In this document: positions 1 to 14,500 of the stretch, one piece after another
Numbering within the stretch: the first letter of the stretch is position 1
Layout: every line of letters starts with the position of its first letter
Source of the DNA: Hyperoplus lanceolatus
Lineage: Eukaryota > Chordata > Actinopteri > Uranoscopiformes > Ammodytidae
Reading direction: 5' to 3'
Length of the DNA stretch: 64,000 nucleotides
Assembly: GCA_026929865.2 (NCBI GenBank)
Contig: CM049398.1
Location: forward strand, 12,688,001 to 12,752,000
Made by a program: the position numbers and the translations under genes
Notes under the pieces: generated by a model
Seen by the model: the letters and a program-made list of their open reading frames with translations, nothing else
What the model was told of the DNA's origin: nothing
Database searches by the model: none

Positions 1-3000
1 GTTGGCCCATCGGGAGGGTCACCAGAGTTCATCGAAGCGCAGATGGTCACGTAAGGTCGGCCGACGTTTGTGTGAAGGATCGAAGTTACACCCGGCCAAT
101 GGCCCGACACATCGGTCTTCCTGCCATCCCGGATTCAGATGAGGATGCAGATCGTCCACAACCATAAGGACTGATGAGCCTTTTTCATGTGTAAATTGCA
201 GTAGCAATTTAGGGGCGGCTGTACAAGAGGCTTTGCTGATCACGACAGACAGACAGACATACATCCCCACTCCAAAGAGCCAGCTTGGCTACCAATTAGA
301 ATCATGTTGGTCCCGTTTCCTGTAATAACCATAGATAGTAAATAATATGGATGTAGCATCCGGGCTGACCTCAGTTATTTACACGGCATCCAATAATCCT
401 GGTTTATGCGCGTCGCCATTTTGTGAGATTTTTACTCCGCCTCACGTTGGGGGGAGGGAGATAGCTGACGTATACCTCCGAGGCAAAGTGAGGGACAACG
501 GGCGGAGAGCTGTCACTCAAGAGATTGCCCCAATACATTTTAACCTCTGATAAAATAAAAACTAGCGTGGTCCAAAAAAATTCACCCCCCTCAGTGTTGT
601 CATTGAGATATGACCTAAACATACAGACTAAAATGGTTTTGTGGACCAGGCTGTAAATAGGTTTAATAAGACTTTGAAAACAGCCTGTCTAACAAGTGAG
701 TCAAAGAAAAACTGCTCGGTCTTGGTACCACCCCCCAGTGGCACTTCCGTGTTACTACAGTTGTGGTCACTTCCTTATTGGATGCTGGTAAAAATCGCTG
801 CGGTTGGGGCTTGGTAATAACCCAATGAACATGGACAGTCACAAGACTTTCCCATTTCTGAAAGCAGGATGAATTAAGCTTTGATCTGGAACAATATTAA
901 GATTAATCAAACTCAGACTAATTATTTGGATGATTTAATTGTGGTGAGTTTTTTCTTTTCTTTTCCGTGTCAGTGTTATCACCTCTGAGTCAGAGGGAAG
1001 CTCTACTTTTCCGAAAACCACCCACGGTACCGAGAGTATTCTTTACCAATTCTTTAAAGCAGCTCCGAGTAACATTTAAATATCTTTTAAACAGCCTCAT
1101 GTTTCCTCTCATAATCATAAATTACCTTTAAGAGCAAACGAGACCCAGTGCAAAGAAAGACGTTTTTATATAGTTTTTATTACTGCGTTTGGTCTGGTCG
1201 CACACCCAGTCCGATTTTCGGTTCACGCGTGCATGCTCAATGGTCACATATTTGTATTGGTCGCAGATTTCAGTGTATCGCAGCAACGCGATTTGAGAAG
1301 CCTATCCCTCCAGGTGAGGGAAGGGGAGCGGGAGCCTTGTTTGAGACAGTTATTTGTCGTCATAATGACTGATAACGGGGCTGAACCATCAAAGAAAAAA
1401 AATAAAATGCAATGAAGCGAAGCTAAAAGGGAGAGAGATAGGCGGGCGGGAGGGCGTTGCCAAGCAACGTATACACAATTTCACGGGAGCATGGAGCGAA
1501 CCAAGACTGCAGTGTTTACTCCTAAATGAATGAGCGGTAGCCTACTAAAACAAAGTTTACTTTGCCTCACCAGCATCATCAGATGACCATTATTAATCTG
1601 AAATAGTCATTATTTACAACAACACAAACACATTACCTCATCGTGATCCATACTAACTACCATCTCTCGTTCATACGCTTTCTGTGAGGACACGTAATCT
1701 TTCAGCTCCGTGAACTCATTGCAATCAGGTGTGTGTAGCACTGACTGGCATTAGTTGATGCTGTGTCACTAACCACTCTCACAGAGCCGAAAATAGTCTG
1801 GTGCCCTCACACTTTCAACACACGGACATGCACTATATTGCTTCCTGATCATTTGAATCTTGCACGCGGCACGAGCTAGAAAACAGCTTCACGACAGCTG
1901 GCGTCGTAAAAATACTACCGCTTTTGTCCAAAGGGGCCGCCAACGTGCCATGTTACTCGTAGTGGCTTTAAATGCAGCTTTGAATTATTCATTGTTCGTT
2001 ATTACCTTTATTACTTGTGCTGTCCAGTTTTACACATGCAATAGAAGTCTTGATCTCTGAAAATCTGATGATGTAGATATATTTGGCTGACTTTGGAGTT
2101 ATCAATGTGGAATGACTTAATCCGACCAAGGAAATGATCACAAAGCCATTAACAGTTCAGCCTGGTCACTGTTGTTGTCCTGTGGCCAAAACATTGCAAA
2201 GAAAGGTCCTCTGTCCTTTTGGCCTGACTCTTATTCACCGCTCAACTTGATACTCTGATTGCTGACTGAAAACCATCTCTACACATACAGGGATGGATTG
2301 TATCGGACAGGCTGCATATTGTCCTCCTGTGAAACTGATACGGGAAAGGTCGAAGGCCAATTGGGCTTTAAAAAAAAAATCCACCCATTCACAAAATACT
2401 CTCAAATGCTCCAGGTGGATGAGACTCAGAATGTGCCTTGTGACCTGACCTCTTATGTGGAAATGTTTTTCATTCCCAAATGACAGTATAATTTTCTGGA
2501 CGTAATTTATTTATCTTGCTGACTCAGCAAGCAGAGTTTCAAACGACAAAGCCTTACGTGTGTATATGGAGCCAATAATTTAGGCATACATGAGGATATG
2601 TTTCAGTTGGATAATGAGTGGGTGGCTGAGAGGCAGCGATGGGAGAGAAAGGCACTGTAATTACATTGCTTTTTTCCCCATAGTTGGACCCAAGATCATA
2701 GTGATCTGAACTGCCCTACGGACCTAACCGTTAACCACTTTTTAACAGTTGGACTGAGGTCAGTTCTTTGACACTCTCCTTTTAATTTCTTCCTCTAACT
2801 TTTCTGTAGACGTGTAACCATTCAGGACTTTTACCTCTCTCCAGTCTGGTAGGCGCTACAGAGCACTGTACGCCAAAACACCCAGACACATAAGTAACAG
2901 GCCATCACTTTTAAGAACAGTTTCTGTATATCAATACTTTTTTGAAAGTAATCCTTTAACAGTAAAACATCTGCTTACTTACAAAGAAAAATTATATATT

Positions 3001-3430
3001 GACAGTTTTAAAAACACATTGTTATGTCATACGTACAATGTACCCATTATTGTCCAATATAAAAATCCTGCACCTTGTGCGTGGTGAATACTGTATACAT
3101 ATACATATATACAGTACATACTGTGTATAATCATTTTGTGTAAAGTAATCTATTTCATTATCCATTCAGTGAGTACATTATTTGTATGTGTCTATAATGA
3201 ACAGAAACACGTGAATTGTATAAAGACATTTTACATGGTTTATTTTCATAAATATATTCATGTATACAACTATTTCTCAAACACTTGTACCGTAATGCAT
3301 AATAGCTCAATGATTTATTGTCCTTGTTTTGTTCTTTTAGCTGAAAACCTTTCTAGTAACTGTGTACAAGTACGTCGAGAGCAACTTAAAACCAAAATCA
3401 AATTCCTTGCATGATCGTTGGCCAATAAAG
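1..3430. other. no identifiable gene; possible 3' end of a plus-strand transcript
   Basis: I find no recognisable coding exon here. A minus-strand open frame at 19-270 (83 codons) reads fluently, with a run around VVDDLHPHLNPGWQED, but I cannot assign it; it may be a transposon or gene fragment cut by the window edge. A plus-strand AATAAA lies at 3424-3429 in AT-rich sequence, so part of 2250-3430 could be the 3' UTR of a gene lying to the left. That is inference from the signal alone. Confidence 0.3.
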
Positions 3431-5517
3431 TTACATATTACTGTTTGTGGAAACGTTTGTGTCTTGTTGTACAACTTAAGTCTCATCAGGGGTGAAGGAT
3501 AATCACATGGGATACTATAGGGTTGTAATAAAGTGCTCTGGGCTCATTAAATGGAAAGCTTATTTGAGCTCATAATGTTTATGACTCAAGACAATACCGT
3601 GCAAATATGATTGCCTTGACCCTTGGATCACCCAATGTCTCGATAGGACAATGACACAGCGCTTCTTGCCAACATAAATAAAGTGTGGCCTTTCAGTCCA
3701 GGATTACTGTGGCTTTTCTGCACTGTCTTTACAGGATTACTTTAGCTTTATGCACGATACAAGAGGCAAAGAAACACGTGCACATGCGACACACACGTAA
3801 TTGTCTGGGAAGTTGAGAAAGAGACAACTAGTGATGAAAGTGGGATAATTTTTGTTTTGAATAATACAGAAGGAGACCTACAGTTAAGACCTACTTTTTG
3901 CAAGCCTCTTACTTGTTAAAATGCCTATATTTGGCCTTTAGTGGAAACTGTAAGGATCAGGCTGTAATATGAGTAGCATCATTTTTATCCAACTACTTTT
4001 TTAGAATTAAAAATATTGTGTGCATAACTTCAACATTGGACAATACTCTGCATATGTTCAGTACATTTTGTTCTTCCTGTCTTATTAAACTTCATGTAGA
4101 TGCAGAGTAATAACAAATAAAACATAGAAGCTCTTAAAAAAACTCATGGCTTTTATTTTTAAGTTTCCCTAAAGGCCTATGAAGTAATGTTTAATTCAGG
4201 ACACTGGTCATTTACAAAGAGAGGATACTTTATTTATTATTACCAAGGTACAAAGTCTTCAATTTGCAGACCAAAAAAAATATACATTGGTTCTTAAATA
4301 CCACTTTATTACAGTTCAGACAGAATTCATTATTCCATTTGGACAATTTCGGCATATTTTGTATTTTTCTTAAAATATATAAAAAAAACAGTACAATAGC
4401 TCTTTATGTCTGTACAAGGCACATACAGTTTTCTTGTTTTGTAGTGATGATACATACAAGTCAACACAGGGGTCAATGTAGATGCAAGAGGGCAAAAGTC
4501 CATATTTACTTGGTGTTTATTCCAGTGTCTGCTTTATTGTGCATTTTATCCCATTATCTTTAAATACCGAAAATGGCAAACCTAACCAAAAGCCTTTTGT
4601 TACATTGAATATATTAAGAGTTGTGCTTGCAAAACATTCAGTACTTGACAGCAGTTGTTGAAGAAGTATTTAGATTATTATACATTTTTTTACTTAAGAA
4701 GTTATATTATATATTTTGACACAAACATGTATCAATAGTAAAAGTAGTTATTTAAGGCAGCTGAATTTCACTTGTCAGTTGTAGATTATATCTAATGTTA
4801 TTGTATTATTATTATTGGTGTTAACATGACACACATTTAACTGTTGTGCTGAAATGCGGTTCATTTGTATGCAGCTGGAACGTAAAATGTACGATCAAAT
4901 CTCATATTATTTTATTAGGAAAATAGCTACTTACTACAGTGCAGCTGTCAGATAGATGTACAATAGTAAAAAGAACATTGTTTCACATTTTAAAAAGAAG
5001 AGGCATACAATGAAAAGGCCACGTACACCTCCAAATTGTACTTAAGTGCAGTATCTGAGTAAATGTGATACGTTACGTTTTATATTATTCCAAATGGCTT
5101 AATGCTTCTCAGATGCAGCTGCTTGTGATGATTAATTTTGACCTTTGATAAAGTATTGACTTGAGAGGTGTTTCTAGAATTAGCTGCTTGGGAAAAGTAT
5201 CTCTATTTGAGGATATAAATACATAAAATACATATTGCAACCTCACTTTGACACAATTCGGATTTAAAAAAAAGATTGTAATTGAATTCTTCAACCACTC
5301 TTCTGTCATTCCCAATCAGACTCATCTCCATTTTCTTTCACAAGCAAGACTCCGGCGTCAGTGAGCGCAAGCCTTGAGGGCCTTGGGTTCTAGCAGCAAT
5401 CTGGCGGATGCGGCCCACTGTGTGCTCATGTGCTGTTTGCTCTGAGGTATTTGTCAGGCACCATATGGATAGAGAGGGCAGTGTGTGCTTAGATCTTCTC
5501 CTATGGCAGAACCAGGC
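3431..5517 (-). other. probable 3' UTR and downstream flank of the SLC13 gene
   Basis: AT-rich sequence without open frames of interest follows the stop codon at 5518-5520 on the minus strand. Candidate minus-strand polyadenylation signals (TTTATT on the plus strand) lie near 4229-4234 and 4153-4158, which would give a 3' UTR of about 1.3 kb. A plus-strand AATAAA at 3424 suggests two transcripts converge in this interval. Neither transcript end is proven by sequence alone. Confidence 0.35.
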
Positions 5518-8500
5518 TCACGGCCCAGTTGCGTTGGCCCAGGTGGGGAAGGTGTCCAGGTCAAACATGGCCTTACCCCAGGTGTTGACAGCCAGGGTGA
5601 TACAAAGGATGCCAATGGTGTTCATGACTATTCCTGTCCTGGCCTGATGGAGCAGAAGAGTAAGAAGTGAAGCAGATTTAGGTGAGCAGACCACTCTAAT
5701 GTATTTCCATTAAATATGAGGCTACAGCTAGTTAGCTTAGCTTAGTGTAAAAAACAGAAACAGGTGTTAACAGCTAGCCTGTCTCGGTAACAGAATGCAG
5801 CTACCAGCACCTCCAAACCAGAGCGGCCAAGTCTCACGCTTTGGCCGTGAGACACACGCATATCAACCAGTTCACACGCTCACACGCCACACCTCCAATT
5901 TCTCACGCAGAGAAATGAATCCCCGTAATATATATATATATATTTTTTTTAGTACTTTTACTTTGAAAGTCTTATTTTGAAAAGCTAAACGGACTGAGTT
6001 CCGTGACATCCTCTTTCTGCCATGCTTTCTGCACGCGCAAATTCTTTATAGGTCCATGGCCGTGTGCAGCCCGTAGCCGCAGCAGCCACTTGGCAAACCA
6101 CCACGGCCACGGCCACGCCCCCCTGCGTTACACTACAAAACTAATAAAAGCCCGCCGCCTCCCAGTCCCGCCCTTTGTTCAAATTATATGGAAAATTAAT
6201 GACAACAAGGACGCCGGTATTAAATGAACAAAGAGGTAAGAACACCTTAATTCAAATCAGTCACTTCACTTGATATATTCAAGCTTGTTTTGCATTATGT
6301 TATTGGGCTGGTTGACACACCAACACATTTTTGTTCTAAAATGTTGTCAACATTAATTGAATGAATGTATTGAGTAACTAAGCTTAGAGGTTACTGTGGG
6401 AAAAATATGTTCTGAGAAGACATCAAGTGTCATAGATTTAATATAATAATGGTGAATTAAAATTGGATAATTGGATAACCCATACAATGTTGAATACATA
6501 TAGAATAATTACCTTTATTACAGTTTAACCAAATGTTTTAAAAATAGGCTACAGGAGATATTTGAAAGCACTACACATGCATTGTAGGCTATTCAATTAA
6601 ATTTGTGTCAGCGAAACCGTGAATGTTCTCTTTTACTTTACATAAAAATGAATGCAGAAAAGGCACACATTGCTTCATAAAAATTCACCAGAATGCAGGA
6701 AATTAAGTGTTTAATGCTCAAAATGTTCTGTGGGGGAACCCCAGACCGCCACTTACAATATGTCCACACTCAATGTTTAATTAAAACCTGTCCTACGATT
6801 TTGCAATTTATGAATTTGTTTATTTTAATAAGATTTTTGATGTTTTATCACATTTTCCAATTGTCTTTTATTTCTGATTTAATATGAACAATATGTAAAC
6901 TTGCAGGACACTAGCAAAAATGATTGGGTGGGAAAGAGGACACGGTTTTGGGTCCCTCGGCCAAAAAATCTCACTCCAAACTTTTGGTGAAACTTGACAG
7001 CCCTGCTCCAAACCTATCTACTTACACATTATATCTTGCTCATCGTTAGTCAGGAAATGTAGAAACTACAAGTTGAGTTTTCAGGGGCTTATATGCCTGA
7101 CTATTTCTTATTCTTAAAGTAATAGGACTTCACAAAACGTTGCTCCCTGCCATGAAGTAGTACAGTACCTATCTCTACAATCCTCTCAATTGACTCTAAC
7201 TATGAAAATGAATTATCATATACAGTATTTCCCATGACATTGAGTAATTCCAGTAGCCTGGTGCTACCAGACCATCGTACTTCATTTCATTTGTACAGAA
7301 GGTCTGGCAGTGCTGTAATTAGCAAACGTTCACTCATGGAGGCGGGTGTCTGTTAAAGTTTAAAACTATTGGATCTGCCCAGTGCCACTCTGGATTAGCC
7401 AACCAATCGCATAACGTTTGGTCGTCACGTGTGTCATGAGCCGGCTTCTGGCAACTGAAACTGGAGCGCGACTTCGACGTCATCGTTCTCAGCCACTCGC
7501 TCTGTTCGCTGATTGGACCGGCTGTCGAATCTCCGGCAAAACTGGGAAATGGGCTGTACACCCAGACTGACTACTGAAGGGAAAATAAAATTTGGCCGGA
7601 AGTAGGCGGGCGGGCGGAGCCAGGCTATAATTCCAGTGACTTTAAACAAAAATGTTCAGCTATCCTTACAGTGTAACAGTGACCATAAAGTTACAACTTT
7701 GCATATCCAACATATAATTTACTTCACAAACCCCAACAAACCACTTCCATACTCACCATGTCGGCAACCTTGAGGTATCCATAAGAGAAGACTATAGCGT
7801 TTGGAGGCGTCGCGACAGGCAGCATGAAGGCAAAAGAGGCACTCAGAGTACAGGGCACCATGACGTACAGCGGGTTGATTCCAATGGACTGAGACTGCAA
7901 TAATAACACAGAAGGCTTTAACATTCTGTGACCGGGATGAGCAAAACCCTCCACTCCTCTATCTGGCTATTTTTCTGCAACAGGGATCACTGATTCATAA
8001 CTCAGGAGTGAAACGTGTGCAATACTGTACCGAGCGAAAACTCTCATTAGCTGGGTGTAATTAAGATGTAATTGCTGCAGGCTCGGTGTTGCAGAGTCAT
8101 GACATCTTAAATAGAAAAGCACTGCATTTGTAGTGATAATGGCAGACTGAGGTAGGCCTACAGAATACATTACTCAGGAATTCCCTTCTGAATTACATAT
8201 CCTGCAGCACGGTAGCTTACAAGTGCACTGTAATTTTCTGGTTCTCAAAATAAACAAAGGGAGAAAAAACTTTATGGGTGTTCTCCTTTAAACAGTTGGC
8301 TGTTTATATTAGGTCACTACAATGGTAGTATTTTGTCTTGTCTGACTTTTTTTGTTGTGTCTAAATCAAATGCTATAGATTCACATGACAGTAGGACACA
8401 TACTGGAACATACAACAAACCGTGCCAGACTGCCACAAAGTGTCATTGCGCCACTTTCATCTGCATGTACTGATGAGATGTTCTTTTCTTTTACTGTCTT

Positions 8501-11500
8501 TTATTTTCACACAAGGGTTGGGACACCCCCCTTATGAACCCAATTGGCTTCACCCAACATAAATATCTATGTGAATACCCCTGCTAGGCGCTGTAATTCG
8601 CAACCCAGCTTAGACAATCTCTCAGGCTATCTAGTAAAGGGCACAGTAATGCCATTCTTTGACAGCAGCGGGGTAGGCATCGTAACAAGGCACTGGGCTG
8701 AATTGGCAGGTTGTTAATGGGCAGAGGGGCCCGGGGAAGGGGGCCAAACATATTCAGCATGAATGACCAACTCGATGGGCAACCAAACAAGGGGGGGGAA
8801 TAGGCTGGCTCCAACTGGGAGTAGCTTCAATGCTGAACTCCAATTGGGGAAAACAGCTCCAAAGAAATGACATCATGTAGCACTTCACCTCGCTGGACCT
8901 TACATAATTATCTGTCTCATGCAGTCTGAGGTTCCTGCACACATTTCACTTCCTCTCTGAGAACACTTACCATTGAGGCTAAGACGGGTAAGAAGAGCGT
9001 CGCAGTGGCCACATTACTGGTGCACTCCGTGAAGGTAGCAATCAGCAGGCATAAGATGATAGCAATCGCCCAGGGAGGGATGTATTGCAGCGGAGTCATT
9101 TGATATCCTATCCACTTCGAGAGCCCTGACTCCTACAGAAATGAATGTAAAAATGGGTTCAAAGGTTCAAACCTCTTCCTAAAAAAAGGAAATTAGTATT
9201 TGAATCAAGCACACAATCGTAGCTAACAATAAATCCAATATATAGAAAGGTGAGTAACAGTAGGAGCTCAGTTTGTGGCGACTTCCCTTAGGAACCTGGA
9301 AAGTCCACGCAAAAAAGTCCCTTTGGAGTGTGGACTGATTGCTGGAAGCCAGCTCACTTCCTGGGCACTGTTGATGTGCCCTTGAGTAAGTTACAAAGCC
9401 CTTTCTCCATACCTTAGAGCAGTGCTTCTCAATTATTTTCTGTCATGCCCCCCCTAGGAGACTGAAATTTTTTCGCGACCCCCCTAAATTGAAATACTAT
9501 TGAGAACCTGCTAATATTTATTTATTTATCTGTATAAGAGTTATATATGAGTTTGAGTTGCTAGCACCAGCATTCTGCATACAATCACCTTATTATTAAA
9601 ATAGATTAATAAAATTTGCTGACATCTGCAACATCTTAAAACAATTTCCAAGTTTATTAACTCAATTTGTAACATTTAAACAAGACCGTTCAGTCTGTGT
9701 GAATCTCAAAACACAGAAACAAGAGCAAATGTTTCACTGGGGTTTTCATTTAATTAATAACATTTTTAAACAGTAAACATTGGTCACTTGTCAGTCAGCT
9801 TCATCAGCTTATTCCCTTTCAAAAATATATATGACTTAAAAATAAACATTACTCTTTGTGTGCAACATTTGCAACAATATTTAATGTACAATTTGCATAC
9901 TTTCCCTGAACATAACACAAGGCATTAAAAAAGCCTTGAACCCTGAACTATTTGAAACTGGCAGCTACATCAGTTTGAGCTTTTTTAATATAACTAAATT
10001 CACCTTCACAATTATTTTGAACTTATTTCCCTATTTGTCTGTTTTATATGAACACATTCTGCTTATAATACACAAAAATACAATTTGCTCTGTATTCTAG
10101 TGGCTGCAGTGAGCCCTCTTTGCAGTGCACATCATTCCAAATCTGGGCTTCAAACTTGATACTGCTACTCTTAACTCTTGCTCAATGTTAAGCTGGGACC
10201 TGTACTTTGTCTTGAGTGCAGCAACAGTGGAAAAGCCCATCTCACACAGATAGGATGTGGCAAAGGGTAGTAAGATGTTGACAGCCTTCTGTCCAATGAG
10301 TGGATACTCCCTTTCTTTGTAAGATCTAAATTCTGTTACACTTCTGACCCTTGGTATAATGTTTATTTAAGAAAAAAAAATATATAGGGGAAGGTGGGGT
10401 GATTTGTGCATTTTGAAGTTGCAAAACCCCTTGTTTCTAGAAAACCGTGGAAGAAATTGGAAATGTGACCACATATTTAAGAAGAGCCATCCATTTGACT
10501 CATCCTGTAAAGAAGGGAGACACAAGGAATAAGATATAAGCACATTTAAGCTCAAAAACTGTGTTTTGCCTTTCAAAGTAAAATTTCCATGATCAAGGTT
10601 TTTTGATTATTGTGTCTGAACAATTATAGACACGTTTGAAAACATTTGACACATGTTTTAGTGCTTTGGTATGCTACACTTTGAGTCTATATAGTTAGCA
10701 CAATGTCAACCCTAAATTGCTGCATCATGCCTATTATCCAAAATTCTGGGGATGGGGTGATTTGTGCGCAAGGGCCTGGGTGAGTTATAAGTAAGTAAGT
10801 AAGTAAAATGTATTTATAAAAGCACATTTATGACAGTTTGCACTGTCCAAAGTGCTGTACATAGTGCATTCAGTAGGTAAACAATGAAGGTAAAATAACA
10901 ATAACCAAAATAAAAGACGTAAAGCCCATACATCCACATAAACACAGATAGTAGTGCAGAGGTAAGTAAGTAGTGCAGAGGTTAATGGGGAGGAAACACC
11001 AGGGTGTACATATGGGTTTTGAGCCTTGATTTAAAGGCAGAAATGTAGGGGGAATCACATTTGTCAGGTGGCAGTTGGTTCCACAAGCACGGAGCAACTA
11101 GTGCAAAGTACATTTCTGAGAGTTGTGCCAGTGGCATGGCTGTATACGCTGGTCACCAAAAGAAAGTGATAGTCTACAGTAGCTCAGGAGAGAGTGACAT
11201 CTCAATTCCACTTAACGACACCACTGATGAGAGTTCAGATGGCCAGAAAGATGATGATGGTGACTTTGTCATTGTGACACAATGACGCACAAATCACCCA
11301 CTACGTGGGGTGATTTGTGCACAAGACAACTTTTTTCCGAAAGCTATATTTCTTAAACAGTTTATTCCAGATCCAAAGTTTTTATTGCCAGGGATGCACA
11401 ACATCCTGAAATATATGTACATATTTGAGTTGGAGACATAACTGTCAAGGCCTCACTTTAAAATCACTTTGAGTAAAAAGTTGCACAAATCACCCCACCT

Positions 11501-14500
11501 TCCCCTATAAAAAAAAAAAAAAAAAAAAAAAAAACACTAAGTCCCCCCTGCCGCTCGCGCCCCCCCCCTGAGACCCCACTGCGACCCCCCAGGGGGTCGC
11601 GCCCCACCATTTGAGAAGCACTGCCTTAGAGCATTTTTATAAGATGCCTATTTCTGCATGTGTTTATTTCCGACGTGTGTGTGAAAAAACTTTCCCAGAG
11701 GCTTTAATAAAGAGATTCTGAATGACAATGATTAGGAAAAAGTAGATTTGATTTTATGGAAATCATACAATGTCAAACATAGAGAACCATGGAGACGCCA
11801 CCACTTTTTTCACCCTCCCCAGAAACATTAGTTCTTGGCCCCAGTTTTTCCATAAACCTTCTGACTGTCACTGTCACTTACTTCACTGCCTTTGGCCAGA
11901 GCGAAACCTCCTCCAAGAAGAAGCACAATGCCCCATGGCATTTTCTTTTGGGCAACTTTCCAGGTGAGCAGACGTGGAGTTGGGCCAGCGGTGTGATGGG
12001 GAGCTACAGATACAATACATGTCAATGTCAGTATTGAATCACTGTGCAGTCTCCATTTCTGCAAACCCTGATTTAACTGCACCACGACAACGTGTAATCT
12101 ATATTCTTCCAGAATGATGGCTCACCTGTGTCAAAACTTTGATTCCTCCGTGAACAGAAACGTGGAGGTCTAGAGGGAAGAACAAAGAGGAGGATGGCAA
12201 CGAAGATAGCAACCGTGGCATCTGTCACGTACCTGAGAAGTTGATCGACAAACACTTTTAGTTACATTGAGGTTTTTTTGTCAAGTCATCTTTATTGTCA
12301 ATTTCTGTAATACTGTATGTGCCAGACATACAGAGGAATCGAAAATAGATTTCTCTACGACCCACGATGCAATAAGAAGACAAAATGATAAAAAAATAAA
12401 TATATAAATAATAATGTGTATAAAATAAATACATTCTTAGTAATGCAAAAGGCAAAACCAAACGATATGGAAAAGTAAATAAATTCAAAATGTGCAATAT
12501 AAGGTCTCTTTGGAGGTTACTAAGTACGTATATTAGTATGAAAGAGAATCAGGTGTTTTATTAGGAAAATGAACAGTTGTATACTCACTCTGCTTTGGAG
12601 TTGAAGATATCTGTGGCCCAGCCGTCAACAAAGCCTGGGTCCCTTGTGAACCACAAGACAACCAGCAGAACGAAGAGTCCCAGGACACTTAGCTCTCCAA
12701 AGGACATGGGCCCCAGCAGACGATGCTGCTCTCGGATCACGTTGTAGGCGGCAATGTCCTTCTCCGTCTTCACATCTCCGCAGCCCCAGGTCTTCTTAAA
12801 GCTAGAGAGAGAGAGAGAGCTCACACGGGTAAAACATCTTTGTGTCACCTCCACACTCTCAATCCCATTCCTGACACGGTACAAGTTTCTTGATGTGGTT
12901 TCCAAGTCTCTGTCACTGTAATTTGGCTTTAACCATCACACCGAAAAACCTACTTGAATCCCATGAAGACAAACTGAAGCCAAAGCCAGGCCAGCGTGAG
13001 CATGAGGATCATGTTAGGGAAAGCAAAGCCAAACCAGGAGGCAAAGTTGATCACGTCTCCGTTTTGAGGAAAGAGTCTGAGGAAAACAACAAAAGGCGGC
13101 GTCATATTTTATAGTAAAAGATGAGACAGTATGAGAAAATGTCTAAAAAAACATTTGAAAAAAAACACTCACGAGTTCATCTGGCCCTTTAACACCAGAT
13201 TGGGACCGGTTCCCGTCAGTGTGGCGGTGCCTCCGATGCTGGCAGCGTAACAAATACACAGAGTCATCCCTTTACACATCTTCCGCTTTTCTGCTGCCTC
13301 CTTTTGCCTGATAGAGTCCCCTGCTATGTCTAAGAAAGTCACCACCACCGGGCCTTCAAACAAAAAGCAAGGAATAAAAAGAGGTATACCAACGACATCG
13401 ATTTACCAGTGAGAAAGGTCTATGATGCTGTACATTTTCCTAAAAGCTTCTTATTGGCAAAACAGACAGAACTTGTATTTGAAGATGACTCTCTCACAGT
13501 CACCTTGTCCCTCATTCTGCTGTTTCTCTGTGGGCAGAGGCTGTTTGCTGTCTGTGTCTGATGTCTGCACCTGCTCCTCAGCAGAGCAGAGAATGGGAGG
13601 TATCTCTGGTTCACTGTTGTCTAGCTGCTCCAGCACTGCTTGGACAATGGGCACCATCATGGCCGTGGTTGCCGTGTTACTGATCCACATGGATAAGAAG
13701 GCTGTCACACCCATGAAACCCAACATCAAACTGCCAGGGAGATTAAAAACAGAAGAAAATATGAATATACTTTAAGTGTCGTTGGATTGGAACAGTTGAG
13801 TGTTTTACAACAATCGATGATAAAAAGAGAGATTGACAGACTTTTATGATGGCAGTAAAAAACAACTGTGTAGTCGTTTTGTTATCTATGTCCGGTGTTT
13901 TTTAATCATCACAGATGATAAGATATGTGTCTGAGACGTAAATCTTAAAGATGAAAAGCCGAACATATAATCTGCTCTAAAGACGTTTGCATAATACAGC
14001 CACTCACAGCGCTGGACGCACTCCGACCAAGAGCAGCACCCTCAAGGCGATGCGCTTGTGCAGGTTCCAGTTCTCCACGGCCACTGCAACCATCAGTCCC
14101 CCCACAAACAACAGGTTTGTGTCCTTAAGGTACTGCATACACACCTGAGACAGCAGAGTCACAAACAGTAAGGTGTGTGTGAACAGATATATTTCCTTTG
14201 CACAGCAGCAAATTCTACTCACATCACTGCAGTAGTTTTACTTACGTCTTTGGATTGCATGATTCCAAACAAAGGGAAAAGGAGGGCCGGGAGCAACGCT
14301 GTCACAGCCAGTGGTAGGACCTCTGTGCACCAGTAAACCGCCATCAGGACTATCACGTAGGCACATTCTGCCTCCTGCAAGAGGATATGTTAGACACATA
14401 GTGCAAAATGAAAACACAAACCCAAATACCCTGCTTTAGAGTTTCCTATCTTGAAAGTTGCCTTCATGTCTAAAAACACCATATGGCATCAATATGTATT

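Larger units (their letters stand above)
9420..11623 (-). mobile_element. hAT element (Charlie-like ends) in intron 9
   Basis: Terminal inverted repeats CAGTGCTTCTCAA and TTGAGAAGCACTG are flanked by the 8-bp duplication CCTTAGAG (9412-9419 and 11624-11631), the signature of hAT elements. On the minus strand at about 10090-10330 a decayed frame reads like the C-terminal region of hAT/ZBED transposases ([17 protein letters not shown]). Most of the transposase is gone. A pogo-like element has inserted inside it at 10387-11515. Confidence 0.88.
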
